From the NCBI GenBank assembly GCA_014191755.1, contig BJHE01000002.1:58256-97672 (forward strand): 39,417 nt of DNA, in the 5' to 3' direction. Origin of the DNA: Cyanobium sp. (GTDB lineage: Bacteria > Cyanobacteriota > Cyanobacteriia > PCC-6307 > Cyanobiaceae). The notes under the pieces were generated by a model. It saw only the letters and a program-made list of their open reading frames with translations. It did no database searches and was not told the DNA's origin. The translations under genes and the position numbers were made by a program. Numbering within the stretch: position 1 is the first letter of the stretch; each line of letters starts with the position of its first letter. Below, piece after piece: positions 15,764 through 25,563 of the stretch.

Positions 15764-16678
15764 ATGGATTCTTCGCCCCCTCCCCTCACCCTGCTCGAAG
15801 CGCTACCCCCGGAGCTGGGGGAGGCCTATCGGGAGGTGAGCGACCGCATCGCCGCCTTTCCCCGGGTGGTGGTGGCCTATTCCGGCGGGGTGGACAGTGC
15901 TCTGGTAGCGGCCCTGGCCGTGGACCGGATCGGGGATCGGGCCCTTGCGGTGACTGGTGTTTCCCCGGCCCTGGCACCCCATCTGCGCGAGGAGGCCCGG
16001 GCCCAGGCCCGCTGGCTGGGACTGCGGCACCAGGAAATCCTCACCGCCGAATTGGAGGATCCGGCCTATGCCCGCAATCCTCAGGATCGCTGCTACGCCT
16101 GCAAGCGGGAACTCCATGGTCTGCTGGCGCCGCTCGCCCTCGCCGCCGATGCGGTGGTACTCGATGGGGTGAACCTGGATGATCTGGCCGACTTCCGCCC
16201 CGGCCTCGGGGCAGCCCGTGAGCGTGGTGTGATCTCCCCGTTGGCCGAGGCCGGCATCGACAAGCAGGGAGTGCGGTGCCTCTCGCGGGCCCTGGGGTTG
16301 CCCTGGTGGGATAAGCCGGCCCAACCCTGTCTGGCTTCCCGCTTTCCCTACGGTGAGCCGATCACGGCGGCCAGGCTGCAGCGGGTGGCGGCCGCTGAAG
16401 ACTGGTTGCGGGCGCAGGGATTCCGCGAACTGCGGGTGCGGAGTCAGGGGGAGACCGCCCGCATCGAGTTGCCGGCCGGGGCCCTCCCCGACGTGCTGGC
16501 CAGGCTGGCCCAGGGTCCGTTGCGCCTCGAGCTGGTGGCTGCCCTGGGGAACCTCGGTTTCACGGCTGTGGCCCTCGACCTGGAGGGATTGGTGAGCGGC
16601 AAGCTCAACCGTGATCGCTCCGCTGCAACCACATTCGGGGTGGCAGCCCTCACCCTGCAGCCCGGAGCCGGCGGCTGA
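15764..16678 (+). CDS. larE: LarE-type ATP-dependent sacrificial sulfur transferase
   Basis: 304 residues of the PP-loop ATP pyrophosphatase family. The PP-loop AYSGGVDSAL is at about 38-47, CYACKRELHG lies near 110-119, and PCLASRFPYGEPIT (Cys189) carries the cysteine that in Lactobacillus LarE gives up its own sulfur to the pyridine dinucleotide cofactor. LarE adenylates the pincer-cofactor precursor and converts its carboxylates to thioacids for the nickel-pincer nucleotide of lactate racemase and related LarA enzymes. No larA, larB or larC is in the window, so here it may serve a LarA-like epimerase elsewhere or another thiolation; that is inference. The ATG at 15764 (MDSSPPPLTLLEALPPELG) fits better than the one at 15716. 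Confidence 0.9.
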   Translation: MDSSPPPLTLLEALPPELGEAYREVSDRIAAFPRVVVAYSGGVDSALVAALAVDRIGDRALAVTGVSPALAPHLREEARAQARWLGLRHQEILTAELEDPAYARNPQDRCYACKRELHGLLAPLALAADAVVLDGVNLDDLADFRPGLGAARERGVISPLAEAGIDKQGVRCLSRALGLPWWDKPAQPCLASRFPYGEPITAARLQRVAAAEDWLRAQGFRELRVRSQGETARIELPAGALPDVLARLAQGPLRLELVAALGNLGFTAVALDLEGLVSGKLNRDRSAATTFGVAALTLQPGAGG

Positions 16679-16694
16679 GCACCGAACATAGAAA

Positions 16695-16724
16695 CCCCCG
16701 GGCTGCCTGAGGCAGTCCGGGGGG
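16695..16724. terminator. Hairpin terminator between larE and speD
   Basis: A nearly perfect 13-bp stem with a TGA loop: CCCCCGGGCTGCC at 16695-16707 pairs with GGCAGTCCGGGGG at 16711-16723, with one G-T pair. It lies between two converging genes, larE (plus) and speD (minus). Read on minus it is followed by TTTCTAT, a modest T-tract, so it most probably ends the speD transcript, and its stem may also slow transcription from larE. Confidence 0.75.
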
Positions 16725-16757
16725 TGGAGGTACGTCTTCAGACGGTCGGAGAGAGCC

Positions 16758-17234
16758 TTAGGCCGGCGAGAGTTCCGGCTCGCGCGGGGTTTCGGCGATC
16801 GATCCCGGGGTTTCGCGGCGAAAGCTGGTGAGCTTGTGCCGGGCGGCTCCGAGTTCCTCGACCAGCACTTGACAGGCCCGTTCGGGCATGGTGTGGTCAC
16901 CGCAGGTGAAGACATCCACGGCCGCGTAGCCGGATTCCGGCCAGGTGTGGATGGAGATGTGAGATTCGGCCAGCAATGCCAGCCCAGTCACGCCCTGGGG
17001 CTCGAAGCGATGGGTGATGAGGTTGAGGAGGGTGGCACCGGCACGTTTGGCTGCAGTGGTGATGGTGTCCCTGAGGAAAGCTTCGTCATCCAGTCGGCTG
17101 CTTTGACAGTCGTACAGCTCGAGGATGCAGTGTTTCCCAACCGCGTCAGAGATGGCGGGCGTGGAGGAGAGTTGCGGGGCGGCGGCTCCACTCCATCCCG
17201 GGTTGGGGTGGAGGCAGGACAGGCGCTGGTTCAT
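16758..17234 (-). CDS. speD: S-adenosylmethionine decarboxylase proenzyme
   Basis: 158 residues of the small prokaryotic class. SpeD decarboxylates S-adenosylmethionine to supply aminopropyl groups for spermidine-type polyamines. The proenzyme cleaves itself to make a pyruvoyl cofactor. The cleavage site is Glu90-Ser91 in [20 protein letters not shown], with His96 as the processing residue and Cys111 in DVFTCGDH as the proton donor. The first 30 residues (Pro/Ser-rich) and the last 25 are longer than in the roughly 120-residue bacterial enzymes, so a later start is conceivable, but [12 protein letters not shown] at residue 32 already belongs to the conserved core. It is downstream of recF on the same strand, with 109 bases between them. 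Confidence 0.95.
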   Translation of the reverse strand: MNQRLSCLHPNPGWSGAAAPQLSSTPAISDAVGKHCILELYDCQSSRLDDEAFLRDTITTAAKRAGATLLNLITHRFEPQGVTGLALLAESHISIHTWPESGYAAVDVFTCGDHTMPERACQVLVEELGAARHKLTSFRRETPGSIAETPREPELSPA

Positions 17235-17343
17235 CGAATCCAGGTAAACAGCAACTCACCATAGGGGCTCCTGTGCATCACCTCAGTGCGGATGCCCCAG
17301 CCATGGCCCATTCCGCACAGATTTGCCATCCGGAGCCGGAGGT

Positions 17344-18561
17344 TCAGGCGCTCTGGAGGGTGCCTTGGCGCATGCGCACCACCTGGGCATCGCTGCGCCA
17401 GCTTCCGTTGAAGCACTCCAGGTGGGTGGCGCTCACCAGGCACTGGTGGCCGTTGCCCACCGCCTCCAGCAGCAGGTTCTGGCGCCGGGGATCCAGTTCG
17501 GCAAACACGTCGTCGAGCAGCAGGAGCGGCGGCTCCCCCACCACCGCGTGCACCACATCGAGTTCGGCCAGCTTCAGGGCCAGCACCAGCGTTCGCTGCT
17601 GGCCCGCCGAGCCGTAGCGCCGGGCCGGCGCTCCCCCCAGCAGCAATTCGATCTCATCGCGGTGGGGGCCTACCAGGCACTGTCCGAGCCGTTCCTCCTC
17701 GCTGCGCTGCTGCAGCAGCTGGTCGAGCAGGGCGGCTCTCCAGACCTCTTCCCCAGTGCCGGTCGCCTCGGCCTCCAGCCGCGTGCCGCTCCGATAGAGC
17801 AGCTCCAGTACCTCCCTGCCGCCGCCCAGCCGCTCTTGCCATAACTGCGCTAGGGGCTCGAGCCGTTCCAGCGCCCGGCCCCTCCGGCGATGCAGGCGGG
17901 TGCCCACAAGTGCCATTTGCTGGTCGAAGGCATCCAACAGGGCACTTCGTTCCGTCGGCGCCAGGCCGCGGCGCAGCAGCTGGCTGCGTTGGCGCAGCAG
18001 CCGGCCGTAGCGGCTCAGGAGGGCGCCGTAGATGGGCTCAAGCTGTAGCACCACCCGGTCGAGCCACTGGCGGCGCTGGGCGGGTTCCCCCCGCACCAGC
18101 TCCAGATCCAGGGCGCTGAACCCCACGCTTCGCAGCGGCCCGATCAGATCGATCAGACGCTCCAGGCTGCGGCCGTTTCGCAGGGCCCGGCGACCACCGC
18201 GACGCCGCAGCTCCAGTTCCAGTTGGTCCCCTTCGCTCGTGCGGGCCCGTAGCCGGCTGGTCGGCTCCCCCTGGCGGATCAGGTCGAGGTCACTGCTGCA
18301 GCGGTGGGAGCGCAGGCTGGTTAGCAGCTCCACGGCCTCCAGGAGATTGGATTTCCCTTCTCCATTGGCGCCGATCACGAGCAGCCTCGGAGCCTGCAGC
18401 TCCAGCTCGAGTGCGGCGATATTGCGGAAGTGGAGCAGCTCCAGGCGGTGCAGCCGGATGGGTCTGGGGCGGTCTGCGGCTAAGGTAAACCCAACGGGGT
18501 CAGGTGTTGGATCCGATCCATCTGCTTTGGTCTCGGGGACACCTCTCCCGGTGTTGGGCAT
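17344..18561 (-). CDS. recF: DNA replication and repair protein RecF
   Basis: RecF is an SMC-like ATPase that loads RecA at single-strand gaps and stalled forks with RecO and RecR. Seen here: the N-terminal strand [13 protein letters not shown], Walker [14 protein letters not shown] (about 64-76), [12 protein letters not shown], the ABC signature [17 protein letters not shown] and Walker [12 protein letters not shown]. All ATPase motifs are intact. The core family sequence begins only at about residue 35. The only ordinary start codon in frame is the ATG at 18561, which lies on the complementary strand of the tRNA-Arg acceptor stem and adds about 34 unusual residues; an ATC or CTG start near the core cannot be excluded. 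The gene is divergent from the tRNA, so its promoter must sit inside or beyond the tRNA gene or within the first 100 bases of the frame. Confidence 0.93.
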   Translation of the reverse strand: MPNTGRGVPETKADGSDPTPDPVGFTLAADRPRPIRLHRLELLHFRNIAALELELQAPRLLVIGANGEGKSNLLEAVELLTSLRSHRCSSDLDLIRQGEPTSRLRARTSEGDQLELELRRRGGRRALRNGRSLERLIDLIGPLRSVGFSALDLELVRGEPAQRRQWLDRVVLQLEPIYGALLSRYGRLLRQRSQLLRRGLAPTERSALLDAFDQQMALVGTRLHRRRGRALERLEPLAQLWQERLGGGREVLELLYRSGTRLEAEATGTGEEVWRAALLDQLLQQRSEEERLGQCLVGPHRDEIELLLGGAPARRYGSAGQQRTLVLALKLAELDVVHAVVGEPPLLLLDDVFAELDPRRQNLLLEAVGNGHQCLVSATHLECFNGSWRSDAQVVRMRQGTLQSA

Positions 18562-18629
18562 GTAGCTCAGTTGGATAGAGCATCAGATTCCGGTTCTGAG
18601 GGTCGGGGGTTCGAGTCCCTCCATGCTCG
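18556..18629 (+). tRNA. tRNA-Arg (anticodon CCG)
   Basis: A complete 74-base cloverleaf. Acceptor GGGCATG pairs with CATGCTC (one G-T), the D-arm is GCTC-AGTTGGATA-GAGC, the anticodon arm is TCAGA-TTCCGGT-TCTGA with anticodon CCG, the T-arm is GGGGG-TTCGAGT-CCCTC, and the discriminator is G. CCA is not encoded. It reads CGG arginine codons, which are frequent in this GC-rich genome. A terminator follows 38 bases later. Its first six bases overlap the antisense start of recF. Confidence 0.96.
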
Positions 18630-18661
18630 TGGTTCAGATTGATCGGGGGACACCACGACCC

Positions 18662-19219
18662 TCAGTTGCCCCCGCCGGAACGGGGGCTTTCTTTTTGCTC
18701 CATCCCTGGCGACGAGAGGATGAGGCCCATGGCGCGGATCCCGCCCGGATCCACCACGAATCCCACCCCGTGGAGGATCTCCAGCGCCTCTGGAGGGGCG
18801 GAGAGGGACACGCTGCAGCCCGCCAGCTCCCGCCTCAGGCGGCCTAGGGAGCAGCGCACCAGGGCGGTGAGTACCTGATCGCGCCCGGGGTCGGCCGGAT
18901 CGCTGAGCAGGTCCCAGAGATTGGCGTTGAGGGCCAGGTCGCTGGTGGCCCGCAGGAAGCCCACCAGCCTGTCCTGGCGATCCTTCACGCCCAGGTGCCA
19001 GGTGCTGCGAGCCAGGACCTGCCCCCAGCGTTCTGGGCTTCGGGGCCGCTCTTCGCAGGCCTGCAGGAGGCGATTTAGCCCCTCGACGGCCGTTTCTCCC
19101 TCGGTTGCCAGATCACCCTCGGGGGATTGGATCAGGCGGTATCCCTGCGGTAGCACCTGGGCCGACCCGGAGGAGCGAAAGGGGATCAAGAGGGAGGCGA
19201 GGCGATCAGGCGGCGGCAT
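18662..19219 (-). CDS. GNAT family N-acetyltransferase (cyanobacterial)
   Basis: 185 residues. The core WHLGVKDRQDRLVGFLRATS (about 74-93), then DLALNANLWDLLSDPADPGR, matches the cyanobacterial GNAT proteins in which LVGFxRATSD forms strand beta-4 and the acetyl-CoA site follows. SVSLSAPPEALEILHGVGFV followed by DPGGIRAMGL is the C-terminal GNAT strand-helix pair. The substrate is unknown. The ATG at 19219 overlaps the ppc stop by one base (TGATG), so translation is coupled and this gene ends the psaD-trpE-gshA-ppc transcript. Its 3' end runs through the terminator of the opposing tRNA-Arg gene. Confidence 0.82.
   Translation of the reverse strand: MPPPDRLASLLIPFRSSGSAQVLPQGYRLIQSPEGDLATEGETAVEGLNRLLQACEERPRSPERWGQVLARSTWHLGVKDRQDRLVGFLRATSDLALNANLWDLLSDPADPGRDQVLTALVRCSLGRLRRELAGCSVSLSAPPEALEILHGVGFVVDPGGIRAMGLILSSPGMEQKESPRSGGGN
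18668..18696 (+). terminator. Rho-independent terminator after tRNA-Arg
   Basis: A 7-bp perfect GC stem GCCCCCG (18668-18674) and CGGGGGC (18681-18687) with loop CCGGAA is followed by TTTCTTTTT. It lies 38 bases past the tRNA in the same direction. The stem overlaps the last codons of the converging acetyltransferase gene, whose stop is at 18662-18664, so its Gly/Arg-rich C-terminus is partly shaped by this element. Confidence 0.9.
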
Positions 19220-22200
19220 CAGCCGGTGTTCCTCATGCCGGCGGCGATGCCGTTAATGGTGAGCAGGGCGCCGCGGAGCAGTTCGCTGCGGCTGTAGGTG
19301 CGGGCATCACCGCCGACCTGGCCGTTGATTGGTCCTTCACTCATCGGCGGCTGACGGTTCTGGTCCCGCAGGCGGCGCAGCAGGGCCACCTGCAGGAAGC
19401 CGAGCGGCACGATCGTGCGGTTGCGCAGATCGACCGAGAGCTGCAGGGCCGGATCGCCATCCAGCAGGCGGGTGTGGTTGCTGATCTGGAGCACCAGATC
19501 GCGGGTGCGGCCGAACTCGGAGGCGATGGCGGTGAAGATCGCTGCGAAGGCTTCGCGGTTCTCGGGGCGCCCCAGGGAGATCACGTAGTGATGGGCCAGT
19601 TCGAGGTCGACCTTGGAGAGGGTCATCTCCACCTTGGAGATGAGCATGCGGAAGAAGGGCCAACGCTGATACAGCAGCTGCAGGAGTTCCATCTGGGCGG
19701 GGTCGCCTGCCACCTCCTGATGGAGGGCCATGCCAACGCCGTACCAGCTGGGGAGCAGGAAGCGGCTCTGGGTCCAGCCGAACACCCAGGGGATGGCACG
19801 AAGGCTCGAGAGATCCTTGGCGCCGCTCTTGCGGCGGGCCGGACGGCTCGAGATCTGCAGCTTGCTGATTTCCTCGATCGGCGTGACCTGCTGGAAGAAG
19901 GCCACTAGGTCGGGGTTGTCATGCACCAGGGCCCGGTAGTGGTCGCGGGATCGGGCCGCCAGCCGCTCCATCAGGGCATTCCAGCTGGGGGTGTCATCGA
20001 TCGGGGCGCTGACCAGGCTGTTCTGGAGTACCGCGGTGGTGACCGTTTCCAGGTTGTAGAGAGCCAGCTCGGGCAGGGAGTACTTGGAGGCGAGCACCTC
20101 GCCTTGTTCCGTGATCTTGATCCGACCCCTCAGGGTGCCGCTGGGCTGGGCGAGGATCGCCTGGTAGGCAGGGCCGCCGCCGCGGCCAACGGATCCGCCG
20201 CGGCCGTGGAAGATGCGTAGGGCTACGGCGTGCTGGGTGGCGAGCTTTTGCAGGGCGATCTGGGCCCGGTGGATTTCCCAGTTGCTGGAAAGGAAGCCGG
20301 AATCCTTGTTGCTGTCGGAGTAGCCGAGCATCACCTCCTGAAGAGGTTCGCTCCCCTCACCGCTGCTGCTCAGCACCTGGCGGTAGAAGGGATCGGCGAA
20401 CAGACGCCCCATTACGGCCGGGGCGCCCTGTAAATCCTCCACGGTCTCAAACAGGGGAATGACCAGGAGGTCGGAGCGTCGGGCGAGGGGATCCACCAGG
20501 CCCGCCTCCTTGGCCAGGAGGAGCACTTCGAGCAGGTCGGACACCGTGTGACTCATCGAGATCACGTAGGTGCGGCAGATGCGTGAACCGAACTCCTGCT
20601 GCAGCCGTTGCAGCATGCGGAACACGGCGAAGGTTTCGGCGGTGGCTTCACTCCAGCGGGCCGCCGGCGGCAGCAGGGGGCGGCGGGTCTGGAGTTCGGC
20701 CAGGAGCCACGCGATTCGCTGCTCCTCATCCATCGCGCCGTAGGTCACCGGCAGTTGCAGGTAGCGGCTGAGTTCGTCGATGGCGTCGCTGTGGCGGGTG
20801 CTCTCCTGGCGGATATCGAGGCTGGCCAGGCAGAAGGAGAAGATATGCACCTGGCTGAGCAGTTCGCCCAGGGATTCGCAGCTCAGGCCGGTGGCCACCA
20901 GGCTGTCGCCCACTAGTTCAAGGTCGGCGCGGAACTCCTCGGCTGAGCTGTAGTGGAGATCGGCGACGCTGGCCACCGGCGTGAGGTTGCCGGGGTTGAG
21001 GGTGAGCCCACCACCGCTGGGATTCTCGAAGGGGGCCTCCCAGCCCGACTGGTAGAGCTGCTGATTGCGTTCAAGGGTGAGCCGCAATCGCTCCAGCACA
21101 TAGCTGAGCTTGAGGCGGTAGGGCTCCAGTCGGTATCGCGCCGCCCGCTCCTCGTAGATCTCCGGAAAGCGCAGTCGGTCCATCTCCAGGGATTCGAGCA
21201 GGGCAGGGCTCACCTGGCTCCATTGCATCGAGATGCTGAGCTGATCACGCAGCTGCTCCACCGATTTTACGTAGCGCTGCAGCATCAGCTCCCGCTGATA
21301 GCAGGCGGTGCGCCAGGTGATCTCCGGGGTCACCGAAGGGTTGCCATCCCGGTCGGAGCCCACCCAGGACCCGAAGGTGCAGAATTCGTCCAGGGGCGGT
21401 TGCACGTCGGGGTAGCTGGCGGCCAGGGCCGAGCGGATGCGTAGCTGCAGCTTCGGCATCGCATCGAAGAGCACCTGCTGGAAGTAGTGCAGGGCGTAAT
21501 CCACCTCATCGAGCACCGAGGGCTTGAACTGGTGCAGTTCGTCGGTGCGCCACCAGAGGCGGATCTCCTCTTCCAATTGCTGGCGATGTCGTGCACGTGT
21601 TTCACTGCTGCCACCACGGCCCTCTTCCAGCTTCTGGATCAGCGAGGCCACGCGGCGCTGCTTGTGGCGCACGGTGTGGCGCACGATCTCGGTGGGGTGG
21701 GCCGTGAACACCAGACGGATGTCGAGTTCGCGGAGCAGGTTCTCGATCTGGGCCGGTGGCACCCCCAGGGCCCGCAGCCGCTCGAACAGTTGCCGGAAGG
21801 TGGCGGGTTCGCTCTGGCTGGCGAGGGCCGGCAGGAAGGGATCGTTGACGCTGCTGGAGGGGGCGGTCTGGAGACTTGCGAGGTAGCTGTCTTCCTCGAT
21901 GTGTTGCTCGAGAATGTTGACCAGCTGGAAATAGAGGGAGAAGGCGCGGGCTGCGGCGATCCCATCGGCCAGATCCATATCGTGAATTACCGCCACGATC
22001 GCCTCGCTGGATCCGCTGGAGAAGGTCTCCGATTCCTGGGTGGCTTCGATTTCGGCGGGCGAGATGGGGCCGCTTAATTCCTTCAGGCGGATCAGGCGTT
22101 CCACCTGGGCAGGTGGACATTCACTGCGCAGCACCGTGAGCCAGAGATCTTCCACCAGCTCGAGCCGTTCCTCCAGCAGCCGCCCCACCGCGGCGGGCAC

Positions 22201-22332
22201 CTCGGGGGTGGGGGCAACTGCCGCAGGGAATCCGGCCATCGGCAACGACCCCGGCGGGGGGGGCGCTGCGGCTGTCGCTGGGGATGGCGGCCGCATGGAC
22301 AGCTCGAAAGCGTTGGAGCGCTCCATGATCAT
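19219..22332 (-). CDS. ppc: Phosphoenolpyruvate carboxylase
   Basis: PEPC adds bicarbonate to phosphoenolpyruvate to give oxaloacetate, feeding amino-acid synthesis from an incomplete TCA cycle. The protein has 1037 residues with all catalytic landmarks: [20 protein letters not shown] (catalytic His), [33 protein letters not shown], the mobile loop [19 protein letters not shown] and the invariant C-terminus MRNTG. I start at the ATG at 22332 ([12 protein letters not shown]), which overlaps the gshA stop as ATGA; the frame extends to 22365 inside gshA. The first 60 residues are Pro/Ala-rich and variable. Its position behind trpE and gshA links carbon entry to amino-acid and thiol synthesis in one transcript. 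Confidence 0.97.
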   Translation of the reverse strand: MIMERSNAFELSMRPPSPATAAAPPPPGSLPMAGFPAAVAPTPEVPAAVGRLLEERLELVEDLWLTVLRSECPPAQVERLIRLKELSGPISPAEIEATQESETFSSGSSEAIVAVIHDMDLADGIAAARAFSLYFQLVNILEQHIEEDSYLASLQTAPSSSVNDPFLPALASQSEPATFRQLFERLRALGVPPAQIENLLRELDIRLVFTAHPTEIVRHTVRHKQRRVASLIQKLEEGRGGSSETRARHRQQLEEEIRLWWRTDELHQFKPSVLDEVDYALHYFQQVLFDAMPKLQLRIRSALAASYPDVQPPLDEFCTFGSWVGSDRDGNPSVTPEITWRTACYQRELMLQRYVKSVEQLRDQLSISMQWSQVSPALLESLEMDRLRFPEIYEERAARYRLEPYRLKLSYVLERLRLTLERNQQLYQSGWEAPFENPSGGGLTLNPGNLTPVASVADLHYSSAEEFRADLELVGDSLVATGLSCESLGELLSQVHIFSFCLASLDIRQESTRHSDAIDELSRYLQLPVTYGAMDEEQRIAWLLAELQTRRPLLPPAARWSEATAETFAVFRMLQRLQQEFGSRICRTYVISMSHTVSDLLEVLLLAKEAGLVDPLARRSDLLVIPLFETVEDLQGAPAVMGRLFADPFYRQVLSSSGEGSEPLQEVMLGYSDSNKDSGFLSSNWEIHRAQIALQKLATQHAVALRIFHGRGGSVGRGGGPAYQAILAQPSGTLRGRIKITEQGEVLASKYSLPELALYNLETVTTAVLQNSLVSAPIDDTPSWNALMERLAARSRDHYRALVHDNPDLVAFFQQVTPIEEISKLQISSRPARRKSGAKDLSSLRAIPWVFGWTQSRFLLPSWYGVGMALHQEVAGDPAQMELLQLLYQRWPFFRMLISKVEMTLSKVDLELAHHYVISLGRPENREAFAAIFTAIASEFGRTRDLVLQISNHTRLLDGDPALQLSVDLRNRTIVPLGFLQVALLRRLRDQNRQPPMSEGPINGQVGGDARTYSRSELLRGALLTINGIAAGMRNTG

Positions 22333-23489
22333 CCCAAAGCGAGGGCTGGGTCTGTCGCAAGGCATGCCTCTAGCGCGGTTTCCCGAGCTTCGAGGGCTGC
22401 GGCTTCAGCCGCCACGATTTCCGCCACGGGTTGGCCGGTCCGCAGGAGGGCGAGCCAGCGCATCGCGGTGTTACCTCGGGTGAGCAGCATCTCTAGCGGG
22501 GGCAGCAGGTTCTCAAGGCCCAGGGATTTGGCCAGGGGGGCCAGCGATTCCAGCTCCGCCGCAATCCAGTCTCGGGCCAGGATCGGGGCGCCGGTCTTCC
22601 AGTGGCGCAGTTTCGCCTCCAGGCTGGAGCGGGCCGCAGCCCGGTCGTTGGAATCGGCGAGGTCGGCCAGATCCTCCGGGGAAAGATCGCTGGCTAGAAG
22701 CGGATCGAAGCGCCCCGGCTCCGCCAAGAGCTGCAACAGGCGCAGCTCGGCGAAGGCAGTCACCGCCAGCAGTTCGAGGGGATCGGCGATCAGATCGCAG
22801 ATCCGAAGCTCGATGCGGTTGAGGTCGTGGGGGCGGTCGTCACCGTTGGGACGCACGGAGGTCCAGAGGTGGCGCACGTTGTGCATCGAGCCGGTGGCGA
22901 GCTGCTCCTCCATCCAGCGCACGTAGTGCGAGTGGTTGAGGAAGATGGGCACCTGCGGCGGCGTGAGCGGAAACTGCAGCCACCGCTGGGAATGGGCTCC
23001 GGTGGCCTGGCCATCGAGAAAGGGGGAACTGGCGCTCAGGGCCAACAGCAGGGCCCCCTCGCAGCGGAGCAGACGCAGGCCGGCGAAGAGCGGATCCATC
23101 GCCGTCAGGCCGAAGTTGATGTGCACGCTGGCCGTAACCACCCGGGTGCCGTAGGTGTGCTCGATGTGGGCGTGGTAGGGGTTGGTGGGATCCGATCGTT
23201 CGAAACGGTCGCTTCCTCCGGTAGCCAGGGTGCTGCCCGGCAGTAGTGTGAGCCCCCGAGGCCGCAGCCAGCGCCGCAGCCGTTGCCGCGGTTCCAGCAG
23301 CAACTCCAGCTGACGCCCGTAGCTGGCATCCGGAGGGGTGGTGTACTCAAGGTTGCGCTGGTCCGGCTCGGTCACGAAACCGGCCAGCTCCCGCGCCGCC
23401 TCAGCCGCGCAGCCCACCGCCGTGCCGTCGGCGCGGCCCGTGTACATCTCAACCTCGAAGCCCTTCAGCAACAGGTGGGGAGTGCTCAT
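22329..23489 (-). CDS. gshA: Glutamate-cysteine ligase, cyanobacterial type
   Basis: GshA joins glutamate and cysteine using ATP, the first step of glutathione synthesis. The 386-residue protein belongs to the cyanobacterial subgroup: [17 protein letters not shown] start, [28 protein letters not shown], the metal and substrate segment [20 protein letters not shown], and [17 protein letters not shown]. Length and motifs are complete. The ATG overlaps the trpE stop by four bases (ATGA), and its own stop overlaps ppc in the same way, so all three should be translationally coupled. Glutathione is important for coping with photosynthetic oxidants, consistent with co-transcription behind psaD. Confidence 0.94.
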   Translation of the reverse strand: MSTPHLLLKGFEVEMYTGRADGTAVGCAAEAARELAGFVTEPDQRNLEYTTPPDASYGRQLELLLEPRQRLRRWLRPRGLTLLPGSTLATGGSDRFERSDPTNPYHAHIEHTYGTRVVTASVHINFGLTAMDPLFAGLRLLRCEGALLLALSASSPFLDGQATGAHSQRWLQFPLTPPQVPIFLNHSHYVRWMEEQLATGSMHNVRHLWTSVRPNGDDRPHDLNRIELRICDLIADPLELLAVTAFAELRLLQLLAEPGRFDPLLASDLSPEDLADLADSNDRAAARSSLEAKLRHWKTGAPILARDWIAAELESLAPLAKSLGLENLLPPLEMLLTRGNTAMRWLALLRTGQPVAEIVAAEAAALEARETALEACLATDPALALG

Positions 23490-25066
23490 GGCTTGGCCCC
23501 GGTGGGGGGCTGGAGGCAGGCGAGAGCCTTGAGCATGCCACGGGCCTTGTTGAGGGTTTCCTGGTACTCCGAGGCCGGCACCGAATCGGCCACGATGCCG
23601 GCTCCCGCCTGAACCCGCACCCTCCAGCCGGCCTGGGAATTCCCGGGTTCGGGGGGGAGCACCACCATGCTGCGGATTGTGATCGCCGTGTTGAGGGCGC
23701 CATTGAGGTCCACCGCGCCGTAGACACCGGAATAGGGGCCCCGGGCGTTGGGCTCTAGGGCGTGAATGAGCTGCATGGCGCGGATCTTGGGTGCCCCGCT
23801 CACCGTGCCGGCCGGGAAGGAGGCCATCAGCAGATCCCAGATGTCGTGGCGGGGATCGAGATCCCCTTCCACCTGGCTCACGATATGCATCACGTGGGAG
23901 TAGCGCTCAATCACCATCAAGTCACGCACGGCCACGCTGCCCGGCCTGCAGACGCGGCCCAGGTCGTTGCGGCCCAGATCCACCAGCATCACGTGCTCGG
24001 CCCGCTCCTTTGGATCGGCGAGCAGTTCCTGGGCCAGGGCTTCGTCCTCCCGGTCGTCGGCGCCCCGGTGGCGGGTGCCGGCGATCGGCCGCAGGGAAGC
24101 CTTCACTCCCCCACCAGCGCGTGGTTCGGCCTTCACCATCACCTCCGGGCTGGAGCCGATCAGGAACCAGTCGCCGAAATTGAAGAACGCCATGTAAGGG
24201 GAGGGGTTCACCATCCGCAGGCTGCGGTAGAGATCGAAGGGATCTCGATCGATGCGGGCCTCCAGCCGCTGGCTCAGCACCAGCTGGAACACATCCCCGG
24301 CAGCGATGTGTTCGCGTCCTTGGCGGACCGCGGCCTCGAAATCCTCGCGGCTGCGGTTGGCGGTGGTGCTCACTTCGGCTCCGGGATGGTCATGCCACTG
24401 CAGCGGCTTGATCTCTGGCGGCATGGGAGCGTGCATGCGGGCTTCAAGGGCGGCGATCTGGCCGGCAGCCCGATCCCACGCCTCGGCGGCATCGGCCTGC
24501 TCGGTCAGGTTCACGTAGGCCACAGCGGTGATCTGGCGCTTCACCTGGTCGAACACCAGCAGGCTGTCGGCCAGCATCCAGTTACCGTCCGGTGGATCCC
24601 CCGGGGCCGGGGCGTGGACCGGAACGCTGGGTTCGACCCAGCGGATCAGTTCATAGCCCCAGGCACCGAACAGCTGGCCTAGGGGGGGAAGCTCCGCCAA
24701 GGTCGCCGGCCGGAGCGGTGCGAGGCACTGGCGCAGAAGGTCGAAGGGATTGCCCTGGAGGTCTTCACTCCGGCCGTCGCGCCATTGCCGCCGGGCCGCC
24801 TTGCCCCGGCAGGTAAGAGTCCAAAGGGGGTCGCCTACCACCACACTCCAGCGGCCGAGCCGCTCGCCGCCCTCCACCGATTCCAGCAGCACCCCCTGGC
24901 GTCCGCCGGCACCCACCTTCAACCAGGTGCTGAGGGGCGTTTCCAGGTCGGCGGGCCACCGTTTCGACAGGGGGATGAAGGTGCGGCCGCCAAAGGCCTC
25001 AGCACCGCGGGCAGCTTCGGCGAGAAAGGCGGAGCGGTCGGTGGCTGGATCGGAATCCGGCATCAA
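23486..25066 (-). CDS. trpE: Anthranilate synthase component I
   Basis: TrpE converts chorismate and ammonia to anthranilate, the first committed step of tryptophan synthesis, with a TrpG amidotransferase partner encoded elsewhere. The 526-residue protein has the N-terminal regulatory LLESVEGGERLGRWS segment (Ser of the tryptophan feedback site), and the C-terminal chorismate-binding domain with MAFFNFGDWFLIGSSPE, RPIAGTRHRG, DLGRNDLGRVC, FPAGTVSGAPKIRAM and GPYSGVYGAVDLNG. All catalytic residues are present and the tryptophan site favours TrpE over PabB. It starts 66 bases after psaD, beyond a strong hairpin, so part of its transcription may be readthrough from psaD. Confidence 0.94.
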   Translation of the reverse strand: MMPDSDPATDRSAFLAEAARGAEAFGGRTFIPLSKRWPADLETPLSTWLKVGAGGRQGVLLESVEGGERLGRWSVVVGDPLWTLTCRGKAARRQWRDGRSEDLQGNPFDLLRQCLAPLRPATLAELPPLGQLFGAWGYELIRWVEPSVPVHAPAPGDPPDGNWMLADSLLVFDQVKRQITAVAYVNLTEQADAAEAWDRAAGQIAALEARMHAPMPPEIKPLQWHDHPGAEVSTTANRSREDFEAAVRQGREHIAAGDVFQLVLSQRLEARIDRDPFDLYRSLRMVNPSPYMAFFNFGDWFLIGSSPEVMVKAEPRAGGGVKASLRPIAGTRHRGADDREDEALAQELLADPKERAEHVMLVDLGRNDLGRVCRPGSVAVRDLMVIERYSHVMHIVSQVEGDLDPRHDIWDLLMASFPAGTVSGAPKIRAMQLIHALEPNARGPYSGVYGAVDLNGALNTAITIRSMVVLPPEPGNSQAGWRVRVQAGAGIVADSVPASEYQETLNKARGMLKALACLQPPTGAKP

Positions 25067-25079
25067 GGCAGGCGGCAGG

Positions 25080-25105
25080 CAAAAAAAACGGGGCTGTCTG
25101 CCCCG
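25080..25105 (-). terminator. Rho-independent terminator after psaD
   Basis: On the minus strand a perfect 6-bp stem CGGGGC / GCCCCG (25105-25100 and 25094-25089) with a 5-base loop is followed by eight T residues (25088-25081). It starts 26 bases after the psaD stop and ends just before the trpE start. It should set psaD mRNA far above the downstream trpE-gshA-ppc message. Confidence 0.92.
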
Positions 25106-25131
25106 CCGTTATAGAGCGTCGTGCACGGGGC

Positions 25132-25563
25132 TCAGACTTGGTAGGGCTCCTTGCCGCTGAATTTGAGGCTGGCGGGGTTGGGGTTGGCGCCAATCCGGCG
25201 GGCAATGTGGCCCACTTTTTCGCGGCCCTCATTCACCTTCTCAGGAAAAACGCCATCCTTGGGATGCAGGAACTCGGTGTCACCACCGGGGTAGATCCGA
25301 TAGATCTTGTAGTCCTCGATGCGGGGCTTGAACTTGGTGCGTAGCTGGGTGCCAAGAGCCAGGCACTGCTCCTTGCGGGCGAAGTACATGATGTTTTCGC
25401 CGGCGTTCATCTCGGCGGCGCCACCGGTGGGGAGCTCGAACGCCTGGGCGGCGGAGCTTGTCCAGGTGATGGCGTATTTCTCTTCGGTTTCGGCGGCATT
25501 GAGCAAGCCGCCCGTGCTGCCGATGTACTTCGGAAGTTGACCGTTCAGGGCCGTCGCTGCCAT
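25132..25563 (-). CDS. psaD: Photosystem I reaction centre subunit II (PsaD)
   Basis: PsaD sits on the stromal/cytosolic face of photosystem I and docks ferredoxin. The 143 residues match cyanobacterial PsaD throughout: [96 protein letters not shown] and the C-terminal [12 protein letters not shown]. Lys and Arg residues of the basic stretch form the ferredoxin-docking surface. The 105-base gap to the histidine kinase gene should contain its promoter. A strong terminator follows, consistent with a highly expressed single-gene message. Confidence 0.98.
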   Translation of the reverse strand: MAATALNGQLPKYIGSTGGLLNAAETEEKYAITWTSSAAQAFELPTGGAAEMNAGENIMYFARKEQCLALGTQLRTKFKPRIEDYKIYRIYPGGDTEFLHPKDGVFPEKVNEGREKVGHIARRIGANPNPASLKFSGKEPYQV

